From positions 1-16,953 of the forward strand of contig JAOXYB010022325.1 of NCBI GenBank assembly GCA_028565635.1: a stretch of DNA of 16,953 nucleotides, written 5' to 3'. The notes beneath the pieces were generated by a model. It was not told the DNA's origin. It worked only from the letters and a program-made list of their open reading frames with translations, and ran no database searches. The position numbers and the translations under genes were made by a program. Of this stretch, positions 9,601-16,953 are shown piece by piece. The stretch is from Phoronis ovalis. Its lineage: Eukaryota > Phoronida > Phoronidae. Numbering within the stretch: position 1 is the first letter of the stretch; each line of letters begins with the position of its first letter.

Positions 9601-12600
9601 AAAATTACAGTACATGAACGCATCATACATACAAGTGTGTTCTTGTGATGCGTTAGCAGAAACGTCTTTGGATAAGGACCCTTGCTAATATATAGCATAA
9701 TAGTTCAATGGACCACACCCATTTCCATGAATATTTGTACAGTTACAAGAATAGTTCAAATGCAATAATTCATTTCACTATGGAACAAAAACTTTATAAG
9801 CTTTCAAATACAACTTTTGTCATGATCACAACAGTTTCTTCATAGGTTACCAGTACTAATGAAAAGATGTCACAATGATATAAAAGATTTATTTGTCAGC
9901 TTGAAACTTTGCATCTTGTAAATGACTCATCCATTAGAAACAGCATTATTTTTACATGGAGTTATTTACACTTTCTCAAAATATGTTGGTCAGAATTCTC
10001 TGAATTGTCATCTTTTGTCTACTTTTAAGTGATGCTGGATAATAAAAGGCCAGTTTTAATCCCAATGAGTTCCATAGTTGATATTGCAGAAGCAGGACAG
10101 GTAAACAGATCAAGCAGGCCTATCTCTGTATTCATCACTAACCTCTAACTCATGTCTGTCCTTCATATCATCAATCTGCCCTAGATTTAGGTGAATTTCT
10201 TCCTTACACACAGTCAGAGCTGATTCTAAATGTTTCACATGGCTTGTTCCTTCCATCGTTTGCAGTTCCAGTGAATGTAATGCCTGCTCATTCTGCTGGG
10301 TTCTCATTTTTAATTCCTACCAATAAATGAATAATTTAAGACCAGGAAATGACTTGTGACCGGTTTGTTTTTTGTTTAGAGTGTTCTGATTTTAGTACAG
10401 GGATTGGAAGGTGTAATTTGAAAATCCTATCGCCCATGATATTTTCAACATTTTATTACATGATTGGATAAGATACCACATGTGCTGTCAGATATATAAT
10501 GTTTACTAATTTTTGCATATATCAATAATCTTAATTTTTACACTTTGCATTAACATAAGTAATTCAGATGTCCACCATCACCTGTGGTTTTGGGTATTGT
10601 ACTACAAAAGCCATATGTGATGTCACGAAAAACAGAAAACACCAAATTTACATTTCATTTATCCAGTTATGAATTGTCACTAGTAGACAGAATGTTTGAT
10701 ATGCAAATTGTTTGACAAAAGGCTATTCATTACAGCTGAATAGACATTTAAATTTAGCGTCCATTTGATGTCATGTCCAGATTTGATAATACAAGAAACC
10801 ACAAACGACGGGCACTGAAATTATTTCTATCAATGTACACTGCAATAATGGAATAACTGATCTTGGAATAAAGACAAGTTATACCTGATTGAGTTCCTCT
10901 AGTGACTTTTCCTTGTTTTCCAAAGTTGAGGATTTGATTTCTAACTCCCTACTTGCCTCTCGTAGTTTCGTTTTAGTATCTTCTAATTGAGCACTTTTCT
11001 CTTCACATCTCTCTTGAAGCTATTAAAGGACAGAAACCATTTAAGTACTGAATATTCACTAAGTTCAAGTCACTGAATCGAAAGTTAGCTTTCAAGGTTT
11101 TATGCTGTTCTTGTCTACATTTATTTTATAATTAAATTCTTCTTGGAACAGGTTATTGTCGACACTTAAAACAGGATGCTGAATGGATAATATTGTTTTC
11201 AGTTTTATGTAAATATCTTAAATATATAAGTACTCACTATTTCTATCTGTCTCTCTAACTCATGATGTTGTTCACCATGGACTTTCTTTAATTTATTTAT
11301 GGCTGCTTGGGATTTATCTCCCTCATCTTCAACTACTCTGAGTTCTTCTTTCAATCGTTCTATTTGAATATTTCTTCTCATTAATTCATCCTCCATTTCT
11401 GCACATCTAGTAACATATTGTGTGAGTTCAGACACTTTCTCATCAAGTTGTTGTTCAAGTGCTGACATCTGCTTGGCTTTTTTTCGAATCTGAATAGAAA
11501 GTAACATACATATGCAATTTCAAACATCTTCTTTACATAGGTCTGTTTTGCAAATATGTAAAATATAGACACCAAACATATCCAACTTGTGTTCTCAAAA
11601 GAAACTAGCAAAGTGTTACGTTTTTTTCTAACATCCTGACTTGTATTACTTACAAGCCTCTTGTATCATTGAAGTTTAACATATTTGAGTGTACACATAT
11701 TCCATACTTACCTCTCTCTCCATGTTGGCTGTTACTGTACTTTTGTCAGTTACCTCATTCTCAATCTCTGTAATCTGAGAATTCCGTTGATTAAGTCGAA
11801 GCTCCAATGATGAGCACTGAGCCTCTTTGTCACACAGCTTCTCTTCTAGTTCAAACATTTGCATGGCATGTTTTGAACGATCATCTTCTAATTTTGAAAT
11901 GATTTGTTCAAGTTCCTGAGATTTCCTTTCACCTATAACACAGGCAGTGATAAACTAAATACAAACACTAGTATTAATTACAGACAATAGTGTTTAAATT
12001 TGGGGACAACAAACTTTTAGCCTATATTAACAACAAGGTTTCAAAAGTTTAACTTTAAATGTAAATGAGGCACTATAAGACATTACAGCAAATGTCTTGG
12101 ATCATCCCACAAAAACCTACCAAGTTTATAATGTAAATATAATATACAGTTAATTTTTTACATTTATTCCACTTGTCAAAGTACCGAGAACAGTACCAGA
12201 CAGCTTACATTAAAATAGTTTAAAACACCCTGCTCACCCATTCGTGCACGTTCTACCACTTGTAGAAGCTCGTTTCTTAATGTATCCATGGTCCCATTAC
12301 CTGAAGCTGACAAAGATCGCGACTGAAGAGTAGCCTGGTATTTCTGTACTTCCGCTTCTTTCATAGCAAGTTTTAACCTAAAATCGTTTACATCTTGCTG
12401 TTTATGTTAAGAAATGTATGCACACATTGGGGATTGCTTCAACAAGGTTAGCATATGACATGCATCTCTGGTAGCTCTCTCAAATACTTGAGGCTGATAC
12501 AACCTGTCATTTCAATGCAGTTCATTGATGAATTTTGTAGAATGTTTTCATATAGAAATTGTACCAAATTACTGTTATCTACATGTTTCGCATCAAACAT

Positions 12601-15600
12601 GATATTCATCTTATTCATGTATTAGAAAATTTTATATAACATTTTATCTTCAGTGTAATTGCAAAGATGCCTTATTAAACTATACAGAATAAAACTCCTT
12701 TGGAAAGGACAAAACAGTTTTTGGGATTCTATAATAAACTCAGAAAAGGAAAATTCTAAGCTAAAAGTAACAGTGATTGCTAACTCGGTCCATAGTAGAA
12801 CTATCAACATTTTTAACACACCTGAGATCAGTTATGAGTGACTTGGCACGACTTTGTGAGAATCTTCCATCTGAGTCATCATCGAACACCAAGTCATAAT
12901 GGTCAAAACGAGGTGATCGTGTTTTGGCACTGCCGATTCCACTGTCACTGGTTGTACTACTGGTCCTACCCTGTGAAAATTACAGGCTATATACAAAAAA
13001 AATTAAAGAGACTGCAAATATAACTTTAGGGAAATCAATATGTTTGTGTGTGCAACTTATATTCAGAGAAATTTAAATGCTACATCTTCTTTCTCCTAAG
13101 AATAACTTGTTAATATGTAAAAATTGTAAAATTAAATTGCAATCAGTAAGAAACTTCTAAACTTAGTATTCGTAATGATAAGTTAATACTATTATACAGC
13201 TAACCACCCAGTGCTTACTACAAATTCTATAATAACTTCAACCTTACAGTGACCTCTCCTGAACAAGCAATGTCATATCACAAATGTAGCTGTTAACTAC
13301 TTACACTAGGTGTTGTGCTATTTTTATCATGAACACTGAGTGCAAGTCTCTCAAGTCGTGATAACTGTTCCTGACTGTCTTCAATTTCACGCTGACATAC
13401 TGATAATCTCTCTTGTTGAGTATCTATCTGTAGTCGCAGCTCAGAATTTTCCACTCTCATTTTATCTGAGGCACGAAGCTCAGACTCCAAACGACCTGTA
13501 TAGATAGATAGTAGTCAGAGATTAATGTCAACATTGAGTGTTTTTTTATGAGAAAAGGCTGTCTAACACACTGCTAGACTGCACGATGTAGTATAATTAA
13601 TACCTAGCTTGAGAAATGGTTTCATTCTACATATGACAGAATATACTGATTATTTGTTCTGGTGTTATAACAAAGCGCAATTTTACCTATTTTGTGAGTC
13701 TGTTTAGCCAACTGTGTTCGTAAGTCCATACTTTCTTCCTGTAATTCCCCTATATTTTCTTGTGTGGCCTTATAACTTTCCTGAGTGCGCCTAAAGGAGG
13801 TCAGGAATATTTTAATTAAATCACGCAAACTACAGTATTTAGAATAAAGACACATCGACACAATATTAAATCTTGAATCCAACCATTACTTGGATTACCA
13901 TTCAAAAAAATTCCATTCAATGCAAAGAAGCAAAAAAGTGATAATGTATAACTTGCATATTCTATGTTACTTGTACAGAATATCTGATACCCGTAATCAC
14001 AATGAAAAAAATTTACTTTTTTTAAGGGAAGAAATATGTACAATATTCATTTTCCATTTGAACCAAAGACAAACAGACAGCAACAGTTATTTACACCAAT
14101 TTCACACGAACTTTTTAAATCACACTTTCCTAATTTCACCAGTAGTGGGTAAAAAAAGTATTCACTCAATGAAAAAATTATGTACTTTGCAGACAAATGT
14201 TTCATTTTATACTCCACTGCAAAATTATTTATCAGTCTATGCTATGAGCGATAAAATATGAAAATTGATTCTAATTGATAATTTAAGAGTAAATAAATGA
14301 AGTAATTTTTTCAAGAAAAGTTATATTTTTCTCTTCTTTGAATGCTAATTTAGCCCACTGTCTCTAAAACCTTCTTCTGGTGAACAACACTTAAAACTGT
14401 AACTATAAAGTAGTTTGCAATATATTTTGCACACAATACCTGAGTTCTTGTTGCAGATCTTGTATTTCAACTCGTAGAAGTGTGTTTTGTTCGATAAGTT
14501 CTTCTCGTTCGTTGTTAGCGTGAGATAAACTGTCACGTAAGAAATCTTCACTATTTTGTTGCTAAAAATATATTTACCATACTTTTCAGAATATGAAATT
14601 TTACGAATTGAGTTTTTGTAATACATCAACTATAACCTGCAAAAGATGAACTGAAAAGTTTACTAATTTTGCTTCGTTTTGGTTATGTTTGTATTATTTT
14701 TGTGACTTTGTATTCTGTATTTTTGTATTCTGTTTTCTTTTTGTAATTTCAAAATTAGAAAAAATTAAAAAACTAACGAAAGTAAATATTGGTGTATGGC
14801 AATTATAGTTCTTATGTACCTTTTTGAGGCTGTCCCTGGCTTTTCTTTGGTACTCCTCGAGACTTGTTTGTAAATCTTCAATGGCTTGCAAGGCTTCTTC
14901 TCTTTGCTCCTCAGCTCTGGAAATAAAAAAAGTTTAAGAAAGATATCATGTGATGAAGAAAGAAAGATCCTGTATCCATATGTACACACTTTTGAAAACA
15001 AGATAAAAAAAACAAATTAACTATTTATTTTTCTTAAAATTTACTATAACTTCAAACCAATCTAACAGATCCATGTCAACTCATCTGTTATGTTCCATAG
15101 ACAATAAGTTGGAGAATATGGCGGGTATACATAGTAAGGAGTGTATATTGAATAACGAAATAAAAGGAACACAAATCATAAAATTTATTAGAAAATTGGT
15201 TTAAAAAAACCCTATGAAGGCTGTCATCATTTTATTTCTGCACTTTGGGACAGAAAACTATGAATCAATTGATGCACACTTAGAATTTCAAATTTTCGCG
15301 TTAGCAGGAACTCAACGGATGATGAATCAGTCAATAACTGTCTACTTTAACTTCACACCATTGTACTTTATTTAATTAAAATAATGAGTTTCACTGTGAC
15401 ATCAATTCGTTAGTTACAAACTACCTCTCTTCATGACAAAATAAATCCATGTATACACAATAGTGTAATATTTAATAGCCTAACTCATTATACAATAGCT
15501 TATCTTACAGGCAATTAAAATGAAGAATAAAATTAAAAGAAATGTATTAAACTGTTCTTGAATGCGATGGACCTTAAAGAATTTATTAGCCAGTGTGGTA

Positions 15601-16629
15601 TACCTTAAATCACATAGATTGAGATCTAGTTGTATCAAATAATAATTTCCATAAAATAAATCAAAAGAAAGAAAATATCTTTTTCAAAATTAAAAGTGTT
15701 GCATTATTTTTAAACTTTGTCTTATATTGCGGATGAAAATGATAACTTGCATAAAAATAGCAGTTTGACAGTACAGCAAAGCTAACCATAAGCTTTTCAT
15801 TTTCGTTCAAAGGTTTGTCAGCTGTATGTAGCATCTGAGACCATTTGTCTGCATCAGTAAGAAATGGAGTGCCAACAAATCAACCAGTCTACTATATATA
15901 CTATATACACATTATTCAACATATTAATATATTTGCAAGACATGTAGTTGGTTTGCTACCTTTTTCTAAATTTTTTTTCCTCTTTTAACTCTTTTAATTT
16001 TTCTTCAAGGTCTGTTTGCGCATCCTTTAAGTCAGATGTTGCATTCCTGAGATCTGATTGAATAGTTTTTAATTTTTTGCCTGTTATGTCACTCTGACGG
16101 TAACTGTCGTCACATCTTTCCTCCGCATCTCTAGAATAAGGTACATAATAACATAAGAGTGAAGAGTCATGATAGGTTTTTGGTAAGTTACATTAAAAAA
16201 TACAATCAGGTAATGTAATGTTTCAGAAATTTTATCTGCAGAAATTCCAATAAAAATGTGAACTTTTGATGTGTATTCTATTTATATACTTGTTTATTTT
16301 ACTGAGTCTCCAAATAAGCAGGTAAGCTACAGCTACATCAGGGACTAAATCTGCCAAACAGCATCAATATTTGTGAAAGATTCCCAATAACAGTGGCATA
16401 GTTCTAAAAATTCTGTCCCTGATAATACTACACAGTTACATCTACAGTTACATGTCTCCCTGGCCCCAATGTGTCTTGGGGTTTCATAAAAGTACACTTC
16501 CTCCCTCATTCTTCCATACCTAAGTGCCTTTTCCTGAGACTCGTTTTCTGCACATAGACTTATAACCTGTTCACGGAGATCTGAGATTTCTTCACTATTT
16601 GTAAGTAATTCCTCAGTTAATGCTTGAAT
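3595..16629 (-). CDS. CCDC18: Coiled-coil domain-containing protein 18 (CCDC18), 3' part, 23 exons
   Basis: Seen: 23 exons, every junction GT-AG and every phase compatible, total 4,245 nt, giving one frame of 1,414 residues plus TAG. The protein is almost wholly heptad-like coiled coil, broken by a Ser/Asp hinge (exon at 12822) and a Ser/Asn-rich tail (exon at 4566). Recalled human CCDC18 matches in the same order: RAERQRNEAL (here RAEEQREEAL), RIKLAIKEAEIQK (here RLKLAMKEAEVQK), [15 protein letters not shown] (here RAAQVSQLDSTIHEH), ELRLTREQVQ (here ELRLAREQVQ), ESELTRLQAKISGHE (here ESEIARLEAKISGYE). Known: the vertebrate protein is poorly characterised and has been linked to centrosomes and centriolar satellites. 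The human protein is about 1,450 residues; the N-terminal part here lies beyond the right edge. Myosin tail, ELKS and golgin families were considered, but the collinear matches fit only CCDC18. Confidence 0.9.
3990..4086 (-). CDS. CCDC18: CCDC18 exon 22 of window (residues 1357-1389)
   Basis: Acceptor TTCTTTTTAG|AT, donor CAATG|GTAAGC. Encodes TSPVVSSLREQLSQQRAK and LQSSRHMDSQPEQ, with split codons at both ends (Asp in, Cys out). Too short to stand out as an open frame; supported by splice sites and phase. Confidence 0.83.
4364..4511. repeat. Direct and inverted short repeats in a CCDC18 intron
   Basis: GGGTAAAAATCAACA occurs at 4364-4378 and again at 4483-4497, 119 bp apart. GGGGTATAC at 4472-4480 and GTATACCCC at 4503-4511 form 9-bp inverted arms around a 22-bp loop that contains most of the second direct repeat. 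This could be a decayed small mobile-element remnant; no coding capacity or target-site duplication is evident. The rest of this intron (4087-4565) holds nothing else I can name. Confidence 0.45.
4566..5163 (-). CDS. CCDC18: CCDC18 exon 21 of window: conserved ESE..RL motif and Ser/Asn-rich tail (residues 1158-1357)
   Basis: Acceptor TTTTTTGAAG|GAA (T-rich tract), donor CATACAG|GTAAGC. The largest exon, 598 nt. Starts ESEIARLEAKISGYERSAF, like human ESELTRLQAKISGHEKAED, then leaves coiled coil for a His/Ser/Asn-rich region (HHHRSFSSTSIPQ). It contains RTTSDFNINGH (compare human SDLTFKIHGDED) and ETFSSMLKQVRRELDQDV (compare human TLSGMLRYINKEVRLL), so short conserved tail motifs survive in a diverged background. 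The antisense frame at 5004-5357 is a shadow. Confidence 0.9.
5561..5608 (-). repeat. Perfect 24-bp tandem duplication spanning a splice donor
   Basis: Positions 5561-5584 and 5585-5608 are identical. On the minus strand each unit begins with the last two exon bases (AG), then GTTAGT and the start of the intron. Both copies therefore present AAG|GTTAGT, the inner after residue Lys 1157 and the outer 24 nt further into the intron. Confidence 0.93.
5607..5819 (-). CDS. CCDC18: CCDC18 exon 20 of window (residues 1087-1157), with duplicated donor
   Basis: Acceptor TTTGTAG|ATA, donor CATAAAG|GTTAGT. Encodes 71 residues in phase 0: IRDLSDERSGAAADMKDH, YEDQIRQLKASMENAKDE and ARKEIIDAANETVVIK, the last matching human RNEVIEAANEALLTK. 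A 24-bp tandem duplication repeats the donor, so a second donor at 5583/5582 would extend the exon by eight in-frame codons (VSCTYNIK). Confidence 0.9.
6185..6328 (-). CDS. CCDC18: CCDC18 exon 19 of window (residues 1039-1086)
   Basis: Acceptor GCTTATTTCAG|TCT, donor CAACAG|GTTTGC. Encodes 48 residues in phase 0: SKESDAARLAQEIGACHARE, SEVEARATNETKRLRVEMD and EQHQQQ. Human CCDC18 has LAEELGASKVREAHLEAR at the same place. Symmetric 0-0 exon. Confidence 0.88.
6663..6860 (-). CDS. CCDC18: CCDC18 exon 18 of window (residues 973-1038)
   Basis: Acceptor CATTCTACAG|CAA, donor GCACAG|GTAGAG. Encodes 66 residues in phase 0: QIQQQKRKLEELREES, AQELRLAREQVQKKHAE and DRLIQELEETIRIAQ. ELRLAREQVQKKHAEV aligns with human ELRLTREQVQNSHTEL. 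Symmetric 0-0 exon. Confidence 0.9.
6971..7090. repeat. Imperfect ~54-bp tandem repeat in a CCDC18 intron
   Basis: Two adjacent copies begin TTTAAAGACAGCCTCCTGTA at 6971 and TTTAAAGACGGCCTCCTGTA at 7025, and a third start (TTTAAAGATG) appears at 7080. They differ by scattered substitutions and small indels. They lie inside the 601-bp intron 6861-7461, whose remainder has no recognisable feature. Confidence 0.75.
7462..7605 (-). CDS. CCDC18: CCDC18 exon 17 of window (residues 925-972)
   Basis: Acceptor ACTTTCCAG|ATT, donor GAACAG|GTAAAC. Encodes 48 residues in phase 0: IADLDDRCSELQSELKEK, LLLQQSEQMNRKYIADL, RVEDLEQ. Symmetric exon with no long open frame of its own; an antisense frame across it has no support. 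Confidence 0.86.
8032..8248 (-). CDS. CCDC18: CCDC18 exon 16 of window (residues 852-924)
   Basis: Acceptor TTAATTGTAG|G. Donor CAACAT|GTAGGT, chosen because it keeps phase 0; an overlapping GTAGTC four bases downstream would shift the frame. Encodes ELEELDSVLREQQREL and HHRAAQVSQLDSTIHEHKGA, the strongest single match to human CCDC18 ([20 protein letters not shown]), then RIQRLESSLTKSQQE. Confidence 0.9.
8474..8687 (-). CDS. CCDC18: CCDC18 exon 15 of window (residues 781-852)
   Basis: Acceptor TATTTTCTAG|TT, donor GTTAAG|GTAACT. Encodes IELEERLHKTEADLRLKQ, VQGELRQTIEQLSELQSVL and KEEETRGYKERL. The middle part resembles human HGELKSTLRQLQELRDVL. Begins with two bases completing Val and ends with two bases of Arg. 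Confidence 0.89.
9013..9176 (-). CDS. CCDC18: CCDC18 exon 14 of window (residues 726-781)
   Basis: Acceptor ACCTTTCAG|A, donor GATATGG|GTAAGA. Encodes DLQEQKKELTNEINDLE and KVSKLEMNLRETIVKL. The acceptor is followed at once by a second AG (CAGAG); the upstream AG is chosen because only it restores the frame from the previous exon. Confidence 0.87.
9281..9591 (-). CDS. CCDC18: CCDC18 exon 13 of window (residues 623-726)
   Basis: Acceptor ATATTCCAG|ATT, donor ATAAG|GTGAAA. Second-longest exon, 311 nt. Starts ITKLEKQVRQLKEQM, like human TKLEKQVSKLEQEL, and continues as Gln/Glu-rich coiled coil (LEEQEEHLQMQVAQSQQ) to NEMTNTI. Confidence 0.89.
9592..10142. other. CCDC18 intron, 551 bp, nothing recognised
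   Basis: Lies between the phase-0 exons at 10143-10316 and 9281-9591. It is slightly less AT-rich near 9620-9720. No coding, RNA or repeat signature is visible. The same holds for the 568-bp intron 10317-10884. Confidence 0.6.
10143..10316 (-). CDS. CCDC18: CCDC18 exon 12 of window (residues 565-622)
   Basis: Acceptor TATTGGTAG|GAA, donor TTAGAG|GTTAGT. Encodes 58 residues in phase 0 starting ELKMRTQQNEQALHSL. HLESALTVCKEEIHLNLGQI parallels human QLDSALEICKEELVLHLNQL. Symmetric 0-0 exon. Confidence 0.9.
10885..11019 (-). CDS. CCDC18: CCDC18 exon 11 of window (residues 520-564)
   Basis: Acceptor CCTTTAATAG|CTT (weak polypyrimidine tract), donor AATCAG|GTATAA. Encodes 45 residues in phase 0, LQERCEEKSAQLEDTK to KEKSLEELNQ. 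Too short for a simple length-based open-frame search; supported by exact phase and uninterrupted heptads between its neighbours. Confidence 0.85.
11238..11489 (-). CDS. CCDC18: CCDC18 exon 10 of window (residues 436-519)
   Basis: Acceptor TTTCTATTCAG|ATT, donor GAAATA|GTGAGT. Encodes 84 residues in phase 0, including LEQQLDEKVSEL, AEMEDELMRRNIQIERL and KKVHGEQHHELERQIE. These match human LEKQLEEKIV, AELEQELMEKNEKIRSL and KKIHLEQHKEMEKQIE in order. Symmetric 0-0 exon. Confidence 0.9.
11712..11932 (-). CDS. CCDC18: CCDC18 exon 9 of window (residues 362-435)
   Basis: Acceptor TGTTATAG|GT, donor GAGAG|GTAAGT (near-perfect). Encodes ERKSQELEQIISKLEDD, MFELEEKLCDKEAQC and SSLELRLNQRNSQITEIE. Heptad coiled coil with repeated LE..L spacing. 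Confidence 0.87.
12238..12377 (-). CDS. CCDC18: CCDC18 exon 8 of window (residues 315-362)
   Basis: Acceptor CGATTTTAG|G, donor GAATGG|GTGAGC. Encodes LKLAMKEAEVQKYQATL, a near copy of human IKLAIKEAEIQKL, then a Ser-rich stretch (SRSLSASGNGTMD) and NELLQVVERARM. The intron shifts one base into the following Gly codon, and the phase agrees with the next exon. Confidence 0.9.
12822..12970 (-). CDS. CCDC18: CCDC18 exon 7 of window: Ser/Asp-rich hinge (residues 266-315)
   Basis: Acceptor TTTTCACAG|GGT, donor CTCAG|GTGTGT. Encodes a non-coiled linker rich in Ser and Thr (GRTSSTTSDSGIGSAK), a basic SPRF motif, an acidic patch (VFDDDSDGRF) and then SLITDL, where the coiled coil resumes. Human CCDC18 also breaks here, but with unrelated residues before its ISELRIKLAIKEAEIQ segment. 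Confidence 0.86.
13305..13495 (-). CDS. CCDC18: CCDC18 exon 6 of window (residues 202-265)
   Basis: Acceptor CTATACAG|GT, donor CCTAGT|GTAAGT. Encodes RLESELRASDKMRVENSE and QQERLSVCQREIEDSQ, which align with human LESELENKDE and NERLDLCQQEIESS. The last residues, STTPS, begin the hinge that continues in the next exon. Confidence 0.88.
13687..13790 (-). CDS. CCDC18: CCDC18 exon 5 of window (residues 167-202)
   Basis: Acceptor CTCCTTTAG|G, donor AATAG|GTAAAA. Encodes RTQESYKATQENIGELQ and then THKI, with one base carried over to form Gly with the next exon. Continuous coiled coil. Confidence 0.85.
13791..14439. other. CCDC18 intron, 649 bp, no supported element
   Basis: AT-rich intron between exons 5 and 4 of the window. 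It contains a 123-codon plus-strand open frame (13890-14261) that starts with TTG and has the His/Asn/Tyr-rich composition expected of random AT-rich DNA. No domain or splice context supports it. Confidence 0.7.
14440..14561 (-). CDS. CCDC18: CCDC18 exon 4 of window (residues 127-167)
   Basis: Acceptor TATTTTTAG|CAA, donor CTCAG|GTATTG. Encodes QQNSEDFLRDSLSHANNE and a leucine-rich heptad run ending LQQEL. Phase 0 in; two bases (AG) carry into the next exon to make Arg. Confidence 0.85.
14820..14916 (-). CDS. CCDC18: CCDC18 exon 3 of window (residues 94-126)
   Basis: Acceptor TTATTTCCAG|A, donor AAAAAG|GTACAT. Encodes AEEQREEALQAIEDLQ and then EEYQRKARDSLKK. The junction product RAEEQREEAL is one of the clearest matches to human CCDC18 (RAERQRNEAL, then a QQYKKK segment). 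Confidence 0.87.
14917..15959. other. Longest CCDC18 intron in the window, 1,043 bp
   Basis: Flanking exons 3 and 2 of the window join directly in phase, so no exon is required here. On the minus strand a short open stretch near 15785-15882 reads DKWSQMLHTADKPLNENEKL and ends by a GTTAGC donor-like site. Its phases (two bases in, zero out) do not fit between the neighbours, so it is not annotated as an exon. The rest shows only AT-rich DNA. Confidence 0.6.
15960..16130 (-). CDS. CCDC18: CCDC18 exon 2 of window (residues 37-94)
   Basis: Acceptor TTATTCTAG|A, donor AAAAAG|GTAGCA. Encodes DAEERCDDSYRQSD and a very Lys/Glu-rich end, KELKEEKKFRK. Joined to its neighbour it gives ALRDAEERC, close to human VLREAENKL. 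Phase 2 in and phase 2 out, so skipping it would keep the frame. Confidence 0.85.
16520..16629 (-). CDS. CCDC18: CCDC18 exon 1 of window (residues 1-37)
   Basis: Acceptor GCATTTCAG|ATT, donor CTTAG|GTATGG. Begins in phase 0 with IQALTEELLTNSEE and ends after QEKAL plus two bases of an Arg codon. Coiled coil. This is not the true first exon: no start codon or promoter precedes it, and it is entered through a good acceptor. Confidence 0.82.
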
Positions 16630-16639
16630 CTGAAATGCA

Positions 16640-16640
<1 letters not shown>

Positions 16641-16667
<27 letters not shown>
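16641..16667. repeat. (TA)n microsatellite
   Basis: About 13 uninterrupted TA dinucleotides lie just upstream, in transcript sense, of the acceptor of the first CCDC18 exon in the window. Repeat-length variation here would change the intron only. Confidence 0.95.
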
Positions 16668-16671
<4 letters not shown>

Positions 16672-16741
16672 TATTTAATAAATAACATAGGCATTAAGCC
16701 CTTGTGTTACAATAGTAAAATGCAAGTGCAAAGATTAATAA

Positions 16742-16890
16742 TACACATATATATGTACATACACACACACACACACACATTATACACACACACATATACA
16801 CCTATACATACATATACACATAGATATACATACGCACACATATACATACACACACACATAATCCATATATACACATACATACATACATAG
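16742..16890. repeat. Compound (CA)n/(TA)n/(ACAT)n microsatellite
   Basis: Roughly 150 bp made of CACA, CATA and TATA runs, including a CA run near 16762-16779 and ACAT tetranucleotides near 16871-16889. It lies in a CCDC18 intron that continues past the right edge. The open frame running through it (16624-16890) is repeat translation. Confidence 0.92.
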
Positions 16891-16953
16891 GTGCAGGTAC
16901 AGGAATCAATTTACAACTATTTACATTATAAATCTAAAACCTAGACATTGGCA

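Noticed and set aside
12622-13023. Three short open frames around the exon at 12822-12970
   Set aside because: They are in introns or antisense to the supported CCDC18 hinge exon.
13890-14261. 123-codon plus-strand open frame in an intron
   Set aside because: TTG start, random AT-rich amino-acid composition, no recognisable motif. A frame this long is plausible by chance in a 17-kb AT-rich window.
3595-16629. Myosin heavy chain tail, ELKS/Bruchpilot or golgin identity for the coiled-coil gene
   Set aside because: Coiled coils resemble each other superficially, but several specific motifs match CCDC18 in the same order along the protein, including the non-coiled tail, and the neighbouring gene also fits CCDC18's human neighbourhood.
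16624-16890. 88-codon plus-strand frame rich in Ile, Tyr, Thr and His
   Set aside because: It is translation of the TA and CA microsatellites.
1-16953. tRNA, rRNA, CRISPR array, viral or bacterial mobile genes
   Set aside because: No such signatures were seen on either strand. The window is explained by two interrupted animal genes, their introns and simple repeats.

Overview
The window is nuclear DNA from an animal. Coding exons are short and carry good GT/AG splice sites. They are separated by AT-rich introns of about 100-1,050 bp, and the last intron holds a (TA)n/(CA)n microsatellite. Both recognisable genes are animal genes. The AT-richness, intron sizes and protein divergence suggest a non-insect invertebrate, possibly a mollusc or another lophotrochozoan. 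That is inference; nothing here identifies a species.

Layout. (1) Positions 1-1877, plus strand: the 3' end of a Polycomb-like gene (the PHF1/MTF2/PHF19 family of PRC2 accessory factors). Three coding exons cover the end of the winged-helix/extended-homology region, a basic nuclear linker and the C-terminal reversed-chromodomain-like segment. (2) Positions 1878-3594: the region between two convergent genes, with no supported gene; it holds both 3' UTRs and a candidate poly(A) signal for each strand. (3) Positions 3595-16629, minus strand: 23 consecutive coding exons of a long coiled-coil protein that I identify as CCDC18. All 22 internal junctions agree in phase, and the joined exons give one frame of 1,414 residues plus a stop. 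The 5' end of the gene lies beyond the right edge. (4) Positions 16630-16953: the next CCDC18 intron, with the microsatellite.

The two genes do not form a pathway. The Polycomb-like protein acts on chromatin. CCDC18 is a coiled-coil protein associated in vertebrate work with the centrosome and centriolar satellites. Their adjacency matters because, as I recall, MTF2 and CCDC18 are also near neighbours in the human genome, with TMED5 between them, so the pair may be ancient conserved linkage.

The most useful new observation is a perfect 24-bp tandem duplication across a CCDC18 splice donor (5561-5608). It makes two nearly identical, in-frame donors 24 nt apart. I found no sign of a new defence, mobile or biosynthetic system.
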